Source: Cryptomeria japonica
Lineage: Eukaryota; Streptophyta; Pinopsida; Cupressales; Cupressaceae
Length of the DNA stretch: 64,000 nt
Reading direction: 5' to 3'
Assembly (NCBI RefSeq): GCF_030272615.1
Contig: NC_081409.1
Location: forward strand, 203,857,949-203,921,948
Below are positions 46,711 to 57,143 of this stretch, piece by piece. A program made the translations under genes and the position numbers. Under the pieces are notes generated by a model. The model saw only the letters and a list, made by a program, of their open reading frames with translations, was not told the origin of the DNA and made no database searches. Positions within the stretch are counted from its first letter, which is position 1. Every line of letters starts with the position of its first letter.

Positions 46711-47588
46711 TGATGCAGTCAAGGTAGGGAGATCCAATGCAGGACATCCCCGCCTTCCAACCTATAACACAAAAACACCATGCAAGATACCAGTAACCGG
46801 TTCACACAACACAAGATATAACCAGGAAACAAAATGAGCAATGCTTATATTTGTTTATGAATTACAATGCCCTCATGCATTACACATGCTCCAAACCGCA
46901 ACCTAGGATTACAAAACTTTTCTCACAACTCAAATCTATGATCCACAGATCATCTGCTCAACAATTGGGCCTCCGGTAATAGTCTACATTGTTCTACACT
47001 GATCTGAACCTCAGTCCCTTTAGACTTCAGTCCCTCCGGACCAGAAATCTCTCTGAAAACTACATCTACTCTAGATCTCTTCTTCCTTGGACCTATGTCC
47101 TACAAAATGAATCTCCAAGGTTCCTATTTATACCATCCACAAGCCTCAACAACTAAAACAAGTCAGCCAAAGATCAACCAGTTCATGATGAAATGTGCAA
47201 ACAATAATATGTAAGCCCAAATCACCAAGAACATCTCCAAAATGCATAGAACTTCACGTGGACCTCTAAGAACATCGTTTAAGCCCAAAACATCTACCAA
47301 TGATCCGCAATTTACGGAAACCTTCTGCAACACAATTTTTCTTCGCTCCACACACTGCAAGACCAACTGGTAAGAACACACCAACACCGGACCAATACTG
47401 GAATCGATATCTCACCAGGATCAAATCCAAATGCCATGAATCTTGAATATGATTAAGACAATGACCTTAAGGTGATAAACCCAAATCCATAATGCTAAAT
47501 TCTCAAACATGAAGAAATGCAATGATCTCCAAGCAATTCCACTGCTAACTGCTTCAACCGGTTGAACTACTCTGGTACTCCTGCATCA
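46711..47588 (-). repeat. 5' LTR of TRIM-like element
   Basis: In plus orientation it begins TGATGCAGTCAAGG and ends ACTCCTGCATCA, then the AGTTA duplication. Confidence 0.88.
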
Positions 47589-47593
47589 AGTTA

Positions 47594-48050
47594 CAACACA
47601 ACCATGGGTATTATACTTTGATGGATCTTACACCCAACATGGATCAAGTGTTGAAATCCTATTTGTCACTCCTTAGGGACACACAATCCCAAGATCATAC
47701 AAGTTGATGTTCCCCTGTACAAACAATACAATTGAATATGAAGCCCTGATCACTAGCATCAAAGTAGGAGTTGAATGGAAGATCACAGAGTTACAAGTTT
47801 ATGGGGACTCCCATCTGGTCATTAATCAGGTTAATGATGACTATCAAACAAAGGACGACAAGATGTTTCCATACAAAAGAATGGTGGATGATTTTAAGAA
47901 ATACTTTATCGATATCAAATTTGAACAAATTATAAGACTGGACAACAAAGTTACAGATGCCATGGAGACCATCACCTCTCTTCTACAAATACCAGAAAAA
48001 CAGACTCGTTATGAGTACCTGGTGGAACAATTGTTTTCTCCCACCTGATA
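47594..48050 (+). pseudogene. Second (archaeal-like) RNase H of Tat Gypsy pol
   Basis: Resumes the pol frame after the TRIM-like insertion: WVLYFDGSYTQHGSS (catalytic Asp in the FDGS motif), NNTIEYEALITSIKVG, ELQVYGDSHLVINQV and a RLDNKVTDAMETITSLL C-terminus. This extra RNase H, distinct from the RT-linked one, marks the Tat lineage. One stop near 47674 and a frame change near the end. Confidence 0.85.
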
Positions 48051-49530
48051 ATCTTGATTCCCAAGTCATATGCCACCTGGTTGGTTCTAATTCTTTAACC
48101 TATGGGAAGATCTATACCTATCTGAAAGACAATACCCTTCCACCTAATTTATCTTGGAACCAAAAACAAAACTTCATCCATCAAGCAACCTGTTACACCC
48201 TAAAAGTCGATACAATTTATCGACGAGGTCTTGATGGTACTCTCCTCAAATGTCTGGAAAGTGACAAATCTGAAATCGCCTTGCGAAAAGTTCACGAAGG
48301 TATTTGTGGTACACATTCAAGTGGTCCTACTCTAGCAAATAATCTTCTAACATTGGGATACTATTGGCCAAACATGGAAAAACAATCCTATCAATTTGCT
48401 AAGAAATGTTAGAAATGCCAAATCCATGAAAATCTTATACACGCATCGGCACAGGAGCTGCAGTCGTTCACGATATCATGATTGTTCTGTCAGTGGGGAC
48501 TCAACCTCGTGGGTAAGATCCATCCTTCATCCTCAATTGACATAAATTCATAATCGCATCCACTGAGTATTTCACAAAATAGATCAAATTTATTCCATTA
48601 ACTACCATACCATCACTGACAAGCAAATATCATCCTTCATCTTGAACTACATTATCTGTCAGTATGACATTCCTAGTTCCATTATCACTGACAATGGTAG
48701 ACCCTTCAAGAACCAAGATGTGCAAGAACTTTGCGAAAGATTCCACATCCAACATTGCTTTTCCACACCTTATTATCGTCAAGGGAATGGCCAAGCAAAA
48801 GCTTCAAACACAGCCATTTAGAAAATTCTAAAGAAAATTGTGAATGATGTTGGCCATGATTGGCATGTCAAACTAAACCCTACCTTGTGGGCATACCGAA
48901 CTAGCATATGCAACCCTACTGGAGCCACTCCATATGCTCTTGTGTATGGATCAAAATCCATTTTACCCATTGAGGTCAAGTTACCTTCACTTAGAATATC
49001 ATTGAAAGGACTTATCTAGATGAGGAATACCGGGTAAACAGACTGCAAGAGCTGGAATTACTAGATGAACACCATCAACATGTTTTTGAACACTTGAAAT
49101 CATATCAACAATGAATGTGCAAAAGCTATAACCACAAGGTGAAACCAAGAATGTTTCAGGTTGGTGACTTGGTACTAAAAGATAATCCTCACAATCAATA
49201 GGATCAGGAAAAGAAAGGAAAATTTGAACCCAACTGGCTAGGTCCATTTGTCATCATGTCAACATATGGTTCTGGGGCATATTGGCTATCCACACTAGAA
49301 GAGGACCTATTTGACGAGCCTATCAACAACATCCCTCAAAAATTTCTAAACCTGAGTCATCCAATGCATGGAAAAAGCAAGAAAAAGCAAAAAAATTATA
49401 AAAATAAAAAAAGTGCAATAAAAGCAAGTAGTGAAACCCTGACAACATGCGCTTCTTGTGATAGATCGGCTCTTCCATCTATTGCTACATGTCATGCATC
49501 CACTCTTCGCTGTCATTATCCATATTTGTA
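48050..49530 (+). pseudogene. Gypsy integrase
   Basis: An H2C2 zinc finger (HEGICGTH...CxKC) at about 48290-48420 is followed by a decayed catalytic core with IITDNGRPFKNQDVQELC and YYRQGNGQAKASN. The expected catalytic Glu of GQxEAxN is Lys (AAA at 48798-48800). The C-terminal domain at about 49100-49330 has FQVGDLVLKDN, FEPNWLGPFVIM and GSGAYWLSTLEED. Many stops between 48420 and 49250. It would insert cDNA into the genome, but this copy is dead. Confidence 0.85.
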
Positions 49531-49604
49531 ATAAAGCCTTGTATAAACCTTGGCCATTGCAGTAACATCTCACCATGGCTTGTTGATCATTGTTTATTGT
49601 CCAT

Positions 49605-50366
49605 TGTAAACACCTAAAATTGTTCTGTCTAATTAAATAAATATTATTTATTTAATTATTTAATTCTAAGTCTTGTATTAATTAAATAAATTCTTATTTA
49701 TTTAATTAATTCATTAATCCTCTTCTAAGCCTTTCCTCATTTAAATAAATACTTTTATTTATTTGAATTGTCCTTTTCCTAAATTAAATAAATATTTTAT
49801 TTATTTAATTGATCTCACTTCCTCTATTAATTAAATAAATGTTCATTTATTTAATTAATTCATTAGCCTTTTCTACCCATGACACGTGTCACTCATCTCT
49901 TAATTCTCTCTTACCTACACCCTTTATCATTTAACTATTTCCTCTACCTACCCTTTAATCCTAGCCGACCATTTATCTTTACACCTCTTAATCTTATCCC
50001 TCCATTTCTTGCAGTGTCTTCAATATAAGAGGATACTCTCATTCATTATTAACCCTAATAACTGTGTCAATCAAGCCTTCTTAAGATCAAGCTATCAACC
50101 ACATTTTCATTCTTTGTTGAGCTCTTGTGCACACACAAAATCTGAGAGCAAATATATCAAACAAGATCAATGGAGATCAGAGACAATGAAGATTGAAACC
50201 CTACTAGACATGTGAATGGTATATCTTGTTTTGTTATTATTTATTTGCATGAGCTTAGGTATCTCTATTGGTAATGGTGAATGTTTCATTGTAGGACCTA
50301 GATTGTTTGTGGTTGAATCTTTATGGTTTTACAATAGTTTATCATCATCACTTTTCACCGTATACA
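49605..50366 (+). mobile_element. Gypsy LTR (762 bp) with AT-palindrome array
   Basis: Begins TGTAAACACCTAAAATTG, ends CGTATACA and is followed by a PBS, so it acts as a 5' LTR for the downstream gag-protease element. It may also have served as the 3' LTR of the preceding pol remnant, although no polypurine tract precedes it. The sequence upstream (CATGGCTTGTT near 49576) recurs near 60790. It contains five AT palindromes (49625-49865) and a possible TATA, ATATAAGAGG, near 50022. Confidence 0.75.
49625..49865. repeat. Array of five AT-rich imperfect palindromes
   Basis: Blocks near 49630-49665, 49680-49712, 49738-49770, 49785-49812 and 49830-49862 each pair an AATTAAATAAAT-like arm with ATTTATTTAATT and are separated by 15-30 bp of C/T-rich sequence. 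Each could fold into a hairpin. Confidence 0.8.
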
Positions 50367-50367
50367 T

Positions 50368-50386
50368 TTTGGCACACCCGGTGGGA
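50368..50386 (+). promoter_or_regulatory. Gypsy primer-binding region
   Basis: TTTGGCACACCCGGTGGGA directly after the LTR resembles the TTTGGCGCCCACCGTGGG-type junction of plant Tat/Athila elements. Confidence 0.6.
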
Positions 50387-50516
50387 CATGGATTTTTGTT
50401 AGATCTATGCTCTTTTTCTATAGGTTTTTGTAACCTTATATTGTTGTTTTGTAAAACAATTTGGAGAATAACCTTGTGCAGCTAGGGTTTTGGACGCAAG
50501 ATTACGATTTTGGAGA

Positions 50517-53018
50517 GATTTGATCAGATCTCACAAACAATTTTGAATTTTTGCACAAAATTTGTTTTGTAGGCTGGGGACAATATTAAGAGTGTTCAAT
50601 CCAAAATTTACATTTTTTTGAGCACATTTGAATTTTCTATGAATTTTTTATTATTTTTCATAAGAAATTTTTTTTGGGAGCAAATTAGCAAATATTTCAA
50701 ATTTTATTATATTTATAGAAAGTTCTCAGAATTATACAGGGGGTATATTTTTTGTGATTTTAATTTGGGTGCAAAATAATTTGTGGAAAATCAGATCTTT
50801 AAAATTATGGTTTTGCAATATTTGGTCATTCATGCGACCAAGAGGATTCTGGGAAATGAGATTATGAATACAAAGCATAGGAAACACGTCAATAGTGACA
50901 TCCCTGCGGGGTTTGCATCCATATTACTCACAATGGGAGAGGACAAGGTAGATACAACCTCATTGTGCAGGTTAATATTCAATAATGAATACCTGGTAAA
51001 TCTAGAGCTAGCTATTAAATGTGTTGATGATAATCTCTGTATCCCCTATCTGGAAGATTATGTCAAAGATTCAGAGGCCATTGACAAAGGTGAATCACTC
51101 ACAAAAGATTTCAAGAGGCCCATTCTTATCATCAAGGATCATAAATCCTTTCTGCAATGGTAACCAGATATAACAAGGATTATTACATTCCTCAAATAAT
51201 GGCTTGGTGTTGTAAAAGAACCAAAAGGAGATTGGTGGGTAAACTATATGATCGATGAGGGCTAGACCCCGTTACAAGCCAAAAACCCCATTGACATGGG
51301 GACTGAGGAGGCACATGCTTCTAGCACAGAAGCCACAGATGATAATATTGAATAAGAATATCTCCATAACATAGTTTTCTCTGTATTCGAATATAGCTAC
51401 TCTAATACTTAGGGATGAAGGATCTATAGATAGTAAACTTCACACATAGGACTGATTATGAATGCATTTTGACAAAAGGGTTGATTGGGACATGACATAT
51501 ACTCAGAAATGTATGGCTTTGTTATAATATAGATAAATAAGGGCAAGGACACTGATATTGTTTCATTTACAGACATATATATACTGAAGTAGTGTAGATT
51601 ATAATCAGGATATATCTTTCAGTAAGGCATATACTCTAATGTTAGTTTTCTTATATTAGCATCTCAGACATGATTAAATAGGTATGATCTATGGCCACTC
51701 AGATATATCTATCTTCAGGGTGTAGAGGCAGGAAGTATCTTCGTAACTTTTGCATATTTGGCTTAATTTTCACTATATCATTTACATTAAGAGACTTTTG
51801 TGATTAGAATATTAAGGTACTAACATGGATAACATGACAGATGGGAATTTTAGTTATATGCAGGGATACCTTTCATAAATGTTATTGCAACCTGAGTAAT
51901 CTTTCATATTATAGTCAATAGTATGATCCTTGTGCTGACTTAATATAAGAGAAGCCTAGGTTGCATTAACAGTAGTGGAAAGTATAACATAAGCTTGCTG
52001 AGATAATAGTAATTCTCTCTTTTTTGCACTCACTTCATGAAGTGGTTTGCAGCAGGGTTGTGTTGTGAATCTATCTTGCAGGTGACAGAGTGAGTCAGAA
52101 GGCAGTGAACTATGATAAAGGAGGCAAGTTTTTACAAGGAAGATTATAGAAATTACCTTTGATGGGCCTTTTTCGCTCTAAGTGAAGGGATTGTGAAGGA
52201 AAATATGTAATGCAATAAAGATGTACAATTTTAGTATCAATTATTGACTGGACTTAAGGTCTCAGACAAGGTTGGAGGTTTTCTCCTCTTTGTTCTTTCC
52301 TACCGGCACCTACACTGAGTGGAGATTGTAATTCTATTTTATTTAATAAAGTATGGCTTCGACCTTTTACAGAGCAAAAAAAAAATTATGTTTTTGCAAT
52401 GATTTGATTAGATCTCACAAACTGTTTGAAATTTTTGCATAAAATTTGTTTTTTAGGTTGATAATAGTATCATGAGTGCTCAATCTAAACTTTATTTTTT
52501 AGGTTGATAATAGTATCATGAGTGCTCAGTCTAAAATTTAGAGTTTTTGGAGCATATTTGTATTTTTTACTATTTTTTTATGCTTTTTCATAAAAAAATA
52601 ATTTTTGGAGCAAATTACCGAATTTTTAAGATTTTCTTACATTTATAGAAATTTTTCATAATTTTATAGGTGATCTATTCTTTATGAATTTATTTTTGCT
52701 GAAAAATAATTCGTGAAAATCATATCTTGAAAAATTAGGTTTTTACAATATTTTGATAATTTCTCACAAACAGCTTAGAATTTTTGTAGGGAGTTTTTTT
52801 TGTAGGTTGGGAATGGTATTAGGAGTTTCTAATACAAAAATCAGATTTTTTGGATCAAGTTTGAATTTTTTATGATTTTTCATTAAAAAATTAATTGTTG
52901 GAGCAAATTAGCAAAGTTTTTGGATTTTCTTACATTTCTGGAAATGTCTTGAAATTCTACTGGTGGTCTATTCTTTATGAATTTAATATTGATACAAAAG
53001 AACTCGTGGAAAATCGGA
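50517..53018 (+). repeat. Leader tandem repeats, about 270-350 bp x 3 (interrupted)
   Basis: Each unit starts TTTGATxAGATCTCACAAAC-like, continues with a TTTTTGCAxAAAATTTGTTTT-like run, a GxATAxTATxAxGAGTG core and a GGAGCAAATTAxC block, and ends TCGTGGAAAATCxGATCTT. Unit 2 also has an internal duplication of about 44 bp (52456-52540). A retrocopy splits the first and second units. Confidence 0.7.
50820..52381 (+). pseudogene. Processed pseudogene (retrocopy) of an unidentified gene
   Basis: An intronless open frame with three in-frame stops runs from about 50822 to a TAA at 51353-51355 (ILGNEIMNTKHRKHVNSD, IPAGFASILLTMGEDK, CVDDNLCIPYLEDYV, GDWWVNYMIDEG). About 1 kb of 3' UTR-like sequence follows, with AATAAA at 52345-52350 and a run of ten A at 52376-52385. 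A 19-bp direct repeat starting AAAATTATG flanks it (50801-50819 and 52382-52400, one mismatch). These are the marks of LINE-mediated cDNA insertion. The source gene is not recognised. Confidence 0.78.
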
Positions 53019-54505
53019 TCTTTGGATTTATCAAAAAACGTATTGTCGGAGGCCCCTATTTCACAAAGTCATTTGGGATTTCTAAAAATTTACCTAACTT
53101 GTGTGCTTGCAAGAGGGGTATTATTTCACAACTACTAACAAGTTTGGTGCAGGACCTTTGGCAAAGATTTGATTTTGAAATTGCTTGCTTTTTCTTCTTT
53201 AGTCTAGCAAAACACTTTGATTGGTGCTCTAAAGTTAACAAGTGTCTTTTGTGTCTTGAGCAATAGGCTCTTTTTGTTTTACCTTTTAGAGGGTCTTCCC
53301 CCTGAGTAGCCCATAAGGCCAAGTGAGAGGGAAGGACCCAAGTGGTAATGGGCTAAAGACAAGCTCTTCCAAGCCACTATAAATAAAAGTGTTTGTGACA
53401 AAAGTTGCGAGCAACGTGTGTTACATGCTGCTAACAACATTATGACTCCCCATAAACCCTATAGAGCACAATATCTGTAGGCTAGGAGGCCTTCCATTTA
53501 ATGGAGCGTAACACGCTACTAATTATAGTCACCCGAACGGATGCCCTTACTAGACACCTTTTTGTGTTTGAAGCCAAAAACCTTCTAGTTGTTGGTACAG
53601 GAGGTCGAACCTTTGATGTCATCTCACATTCTTACGGTTCTTAGTAGAAATACAAAGTTCGCCATGGGGAGTTTTTCATGGGGATTGGTGCTTGGCTTCC
53701 CTAGAGAAGTGAGTATCATGGAGTGGAGCCAGTAGGATCAAGCATCTAAGTATCTGCTTTGAATAAGCATAGTTGGGAAACCAAGTGAGATCCAACAACT
53801 ATTGTCCTAGCCAGCCTTAGGATTTGTGCTTGCATATGTTTATTTCAAATCAGACAAACACCTTTAGACATTGTGTCTTCATTGTTTGCTGTGTTTTCTT
53901 ATCACTAAAAGTCAAAACATTGAGATTTGGTCACATTCAACAACTTCACAATTGGACAAAATTGCAAAACATTTTCAAAATCATGTCTGGGTTTACTTAA
54001 ACTACGTTTATGTTCAGAACTAAGAAATTACAAAAGATTTGTCAAGAGTAAAAGGACTTATGTTTTCAGATTCAAAGAGCTTCTAAGGTTGCTTCCTATA
54101 GGGCTTCATTCTTCAGTCAACCTATCTTGGTCACACATAGTCAATCATTTTCCTTCACTTGCATTGCCCTCATACATATTTTTCAAATTTGAGCCAAAAG
54201 GTTACTTTGCTTGTCCTCATCAAACTTTGCAAACATACTACAACACAACACTAGGTGATTCTCGTATCAAGATCTATCATCTTAGGGTCTCATTTGATCA
54301 TCTTGATTCAAGGTCAACTTACCTCATTAAGAGATCCATCATCTCTTTGGAAGCCATACCTTACTCTAAAAACATACATAATTTGGCATTACACTCTTGG
54401 ACATTGCAAGTTTTTCCTAGATTCATCTTCACTTTATACACCTCTTGGTCTTCCATAGGCTTTACATTTTCATGCTACCTTTCATTTTGGTCAAGATTTT
54501 AGTCC

Positions 54506-56941
54506 ATGGTTGAAACCCGTTCACAAAGGTCTAGAAGGGAAGTCGAATAAGAGTTAAGGTCTTTAAAAATGAGTACTTATGATTCTAATGGAGATAAATT
54601 TTACAATCCATTTGACAATTGCAATAATATACCAGACCATGACAATGACAACAATGAGAACAACAATGGAAATGATAATGACAATGACAATGATTCTATG
54701 GATTCTACAGAATTTGAGGAAACTATTATGGATCCCCATTTTAATACATTGGTTCAAGAAATCATCAAGAGGGATAGACGATATTTCCTACAAGTTATGG
54801 CATAAAGTGGAATAAGATTACCCCATGATTTTGATATGTCACAAATTTTGGAGGATGATCCAAATCAAATCTAGCTAATACAAGGCTTAGGAGGCCCAAT
54901 AATGGTGGTAATAGGAGATAGTGTCTCGTGCTTGAGTCACCTTCCTCCCTCAAAAACCTGAAATTCTAAACACTTACATTCTCATGCCAGCTATGATAGA
55001 ACCTCTCATGAACAACCCCACAATTGTCCTTTCCCATGGAGAAGAACTACCATCACACATGCTCATGATGATACCCAAGATCATACCAATTCATACAATT
55101 ACACTCAAGCAAATATTTAAAATCATGACATGAGGAGACCCTGTGTCATATTTGGGGGAATACCTATGATCACTCTTATGATATCTCCCATCTTCATGGT
55201 CATGACATGTATCAACCTAGACCCAATGCTCCTCATTACAATACCATACCAAGTGGTTTGTATCAAAGCTATAAATGTGTCCCTCCTCCATATGAACACA
55301 TCTATGATCAATACCATCAATATATGCATTATATCCCTCCTCCTCCGCCCAATGGCTCAAGCATGGGACTAGCTCAAAGAGAAAAGAAACCAACCAAGAA
55401 TGACTTGCAATAACAAATCAAAGATTTGCAAAAGCAAATGGTAGACATGAATACACCAAAGCAACAATACACAATGAAAGATATGCCCTTACCCATTTTA
55501 TAGAAACATTACAATGCCCCCATTTTTACCACAGTTTGTGACACCAAAGTTTGATAAGTACAAAGGCAAAGGGGATCCTAAGGCACATATAAGACAATTT
55601 TTCACAACTTTCATTGAGGTAGAAGGAGAAGAAACATACTTGATGAGATTGTTCCCACAAATTTTAGGTGAACAAGATATGGAATGGTTCTCCCAACTTC
55701 CACCTGGAATCAAATCATAGAGTGATCTAGCAGAGGCTTTTATACAACGCTTCTCATACAACATTGAAACGAATGTCTCAGTGGTTACCTTATGCAATAC
55801 TAAATAGAAAAATGGGGAATCTTTTGTTTCATTCTTACAGTGATGGAGAGGTCTTGCTAGTAGATGCTCTTGTGATATCCCACAAAAACAAATGTTAAAA
55901 ATGTTCACACAAAACATCAACAAGGATATTGGATATGAGCTAAGAAAATATTGTTTGTCTACCTTCAAGGAGGTAATTGAGAAAGGAATGGAAATATAGA
56001 ATGTCCTTATTTAACAAGGTGTCATTAAGATATGCAAAGAAAACAAAGAGGAATAAAATGGGAAAGACAAACCCCGCTTTTGGAACAAGAATAAGAACAC
56101 AATCAATGATGAGGTAGTAGATGCAAATGTTGTGAAACCTAAGATAACTTTCACCGGTGCAAGTTCTTCTAATACGAACAATCAAGTGGATAATCAAAGG
56201 CAATCAAAACCTCTAAGAAGATACACTCTGTTGGGAGAACCGATTGAAACAACATTCAAGAAGCTAGTGGAAAAAAAGCTTAAAACATTACCGGATAATC
56301 CATCATATGAGCCAAAAGTAAAACCAAATTTGTGGAATGATGATGAATATTGCGAGCATCACAAGAGTAAAGGGAATTTAACTAGCAATTGTCATAGATT
56401 AAAGAATATCATACATGATGTCATTGAAAAAGGTGATTTAAAAGTTGATGGTCATACCTCCAATGAAGAACATGCGATGTTCAAGGAGCCATTTCCTAAA
56501 CATGACAAGGGAAAAGCCAAAACTACAGATAATCGAGCTAATTATACCAAGACGTCCTATGATTATGATTCTACCATTAATCACATTTCAATGGACAATC
56601 ATGTTTCGACCATTATCATAAAAGATAAAACTCCTGAAGGTTCTACCCAAAGGAGTAAAGTTGTTTTGAAAGTCATTGGAACATCTTCCTCATCCTCCAA
56701 AAATGAAACCTATGAATGTAATGGCATAACCCATCGAGGTAAAGTCACCTTGCAAGGTGTTTCATCTAAGATCACAACCTCATCATCCACAAAGGATGAT
56801 TATGACCTTGTAGATCAGCTAGGGAAGATACCCACCCTCATTTATATCCTTGAGATTTTGCATATATCCCCTTCATATAGGGCCATTCTTGACAAAGCAT
56901 TGAAAGAGAACTTTGTACCCATTGATCTGAATGTAGACTAG
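54506..56941 (+). pseudogene. Gypsy gag (plus strand)
   Basis: The likely start is the ATG at 54506 (MVETRSQRSRREVE), a typical plant Gypsy gag N-terminus, followed by an Asp/Asn-rich NDNDNDND tract (54640-54700). The capsid-like domain at 55514-55970 has KFDKYKGKGDPKAHIRQF, EQDMEWFSQLPPGIKS, DLAEAFIQRFSYNIE and LSTFKEVIEKGM. Then DKPRFWNKNKN, a compressed zinc knuckle CEHHKSKGNLTSNC near 56350, and GKVTLQGVSSK. Several stops and two frame changes before 55514 and near 55970-56130 disable it. The segment 56132-56941 is open for 269 codons. It matches the minus-strand remnant at 1617-2890. Confidence 0.82.
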
Positions 56942-56950
56942 TTTCAACCC

Positions 56951-57143
56951 ATGGTGGGATACCTTTCCACTCCACATTGCCTTACATTCACAGAAGTCAA
57001 TGATGTCTCCATATTACAACCACACAATACACCCCTATACATTGAGGCCTTTCTCCACAAAAACCGTATCAAACAAGTCTTGATAGATGGGGGAGCAGGC
57101 TTGAACATTTGTACATTGAACACTATTAAACAATTGGGATATT
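56951..57143 (+). pseudogene. Gypsy protease, first part (interrupted)
   Basis: MVGYLSTPHCLTFTEVND, then HNTPLYIEAFLHKNRIKQVLIDGGAGLNI, the DGG-type active site of Tat proteases, then LNTIKQLGY. The frame is cut at 57143 by an insert; the last 53 bp recur at 58929. Confidence 0.8.
57091..57143 (+). repeat. 53-bp direct repeat, left copy
   Basis: GGGAGCAGGCTTGAACATTT... to GGGATATT; identical to 58929-58981 except for one T/C. It lies inside the protease coding region. Confidence 0.95.

Larger units (their letters stand above)
45674..47588 (-). mobile_element. TRIM-like miniature LTR retrotransposon with long LTRs
   Basis: Two direct LTRs, 45674-46536 (863 bp) and 46711-47588 (878 bp), enclose only 174 bp. 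The LTR ends are inverted TGATGCAG...CTGCATCA, and perfect 5-bp target duplications AGTTA flank it (45669-45673 and 47589-47593). On the minus strand the sequence after the LTR at 46711 reads AATTAGTATCAGAGTTGG, resembling an initiator tRNA-Met PBS, so the element is oriented minus. No coding capacity inside; short frames in the LTRs are not conserved. LTR divergence looks near 10% over the first 200 bp, older than the nested element at 36672. Confidence 0.88.
43638..49530 (+). mobile_element. Ty3/Gypsy Tat-type pol remnant
   Basis: Domain order RT, RNase H, second (archaeal-like) RNase H, integrase places this in the Tat lineage of plant Gypsy elements. Gag, protease and a certain 5' LTR are missing. 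It starts abruptly after Copia gag and is riddled with stops and shifts. A miniature LTR element (45674-47588) splits it between the two RNase H domains. An LTR of 762 bp begins 75 bp after its end and could be its 3' LTR or the 5' LTR of the next element. Confidence 0.85.
50387..54505 (+). other. Leader (5' UTR) of the Gypsy gag-protease element
   Basis: About 4.1 kb between the PBS and gag. It holds about three tandem leader repeats (50517-50819, 52401-52748 and 52749-53018) and a processed pseudogene inserted in one of them (50820-52381). The part from 53020 to 54505 shows no recognisable protein; frames at 52895-53266 and 53927-54502 look non-coding. Confidence 0.6.

Noticed and set aside
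49625-49865. CRISPR-like array
   Set aside because: The repeats are AT palindromes of uneven length inside an LTR; there is no repeat-spacer regularity and the genome is eukaryotic.
53927-54502. 191-codon open frame in the Gypsy leader
   Set aside because: Hydrophobic and low-information, with no motif and no matching counterpart; gag begins just after it at 54506.
57081-57110. Protease active site DGG read as a lost catalytic Thr/Ser
   Set aside because: DGG is usual in Tat-lineage Gypsy proteases, so it is not evidence of inactivation.
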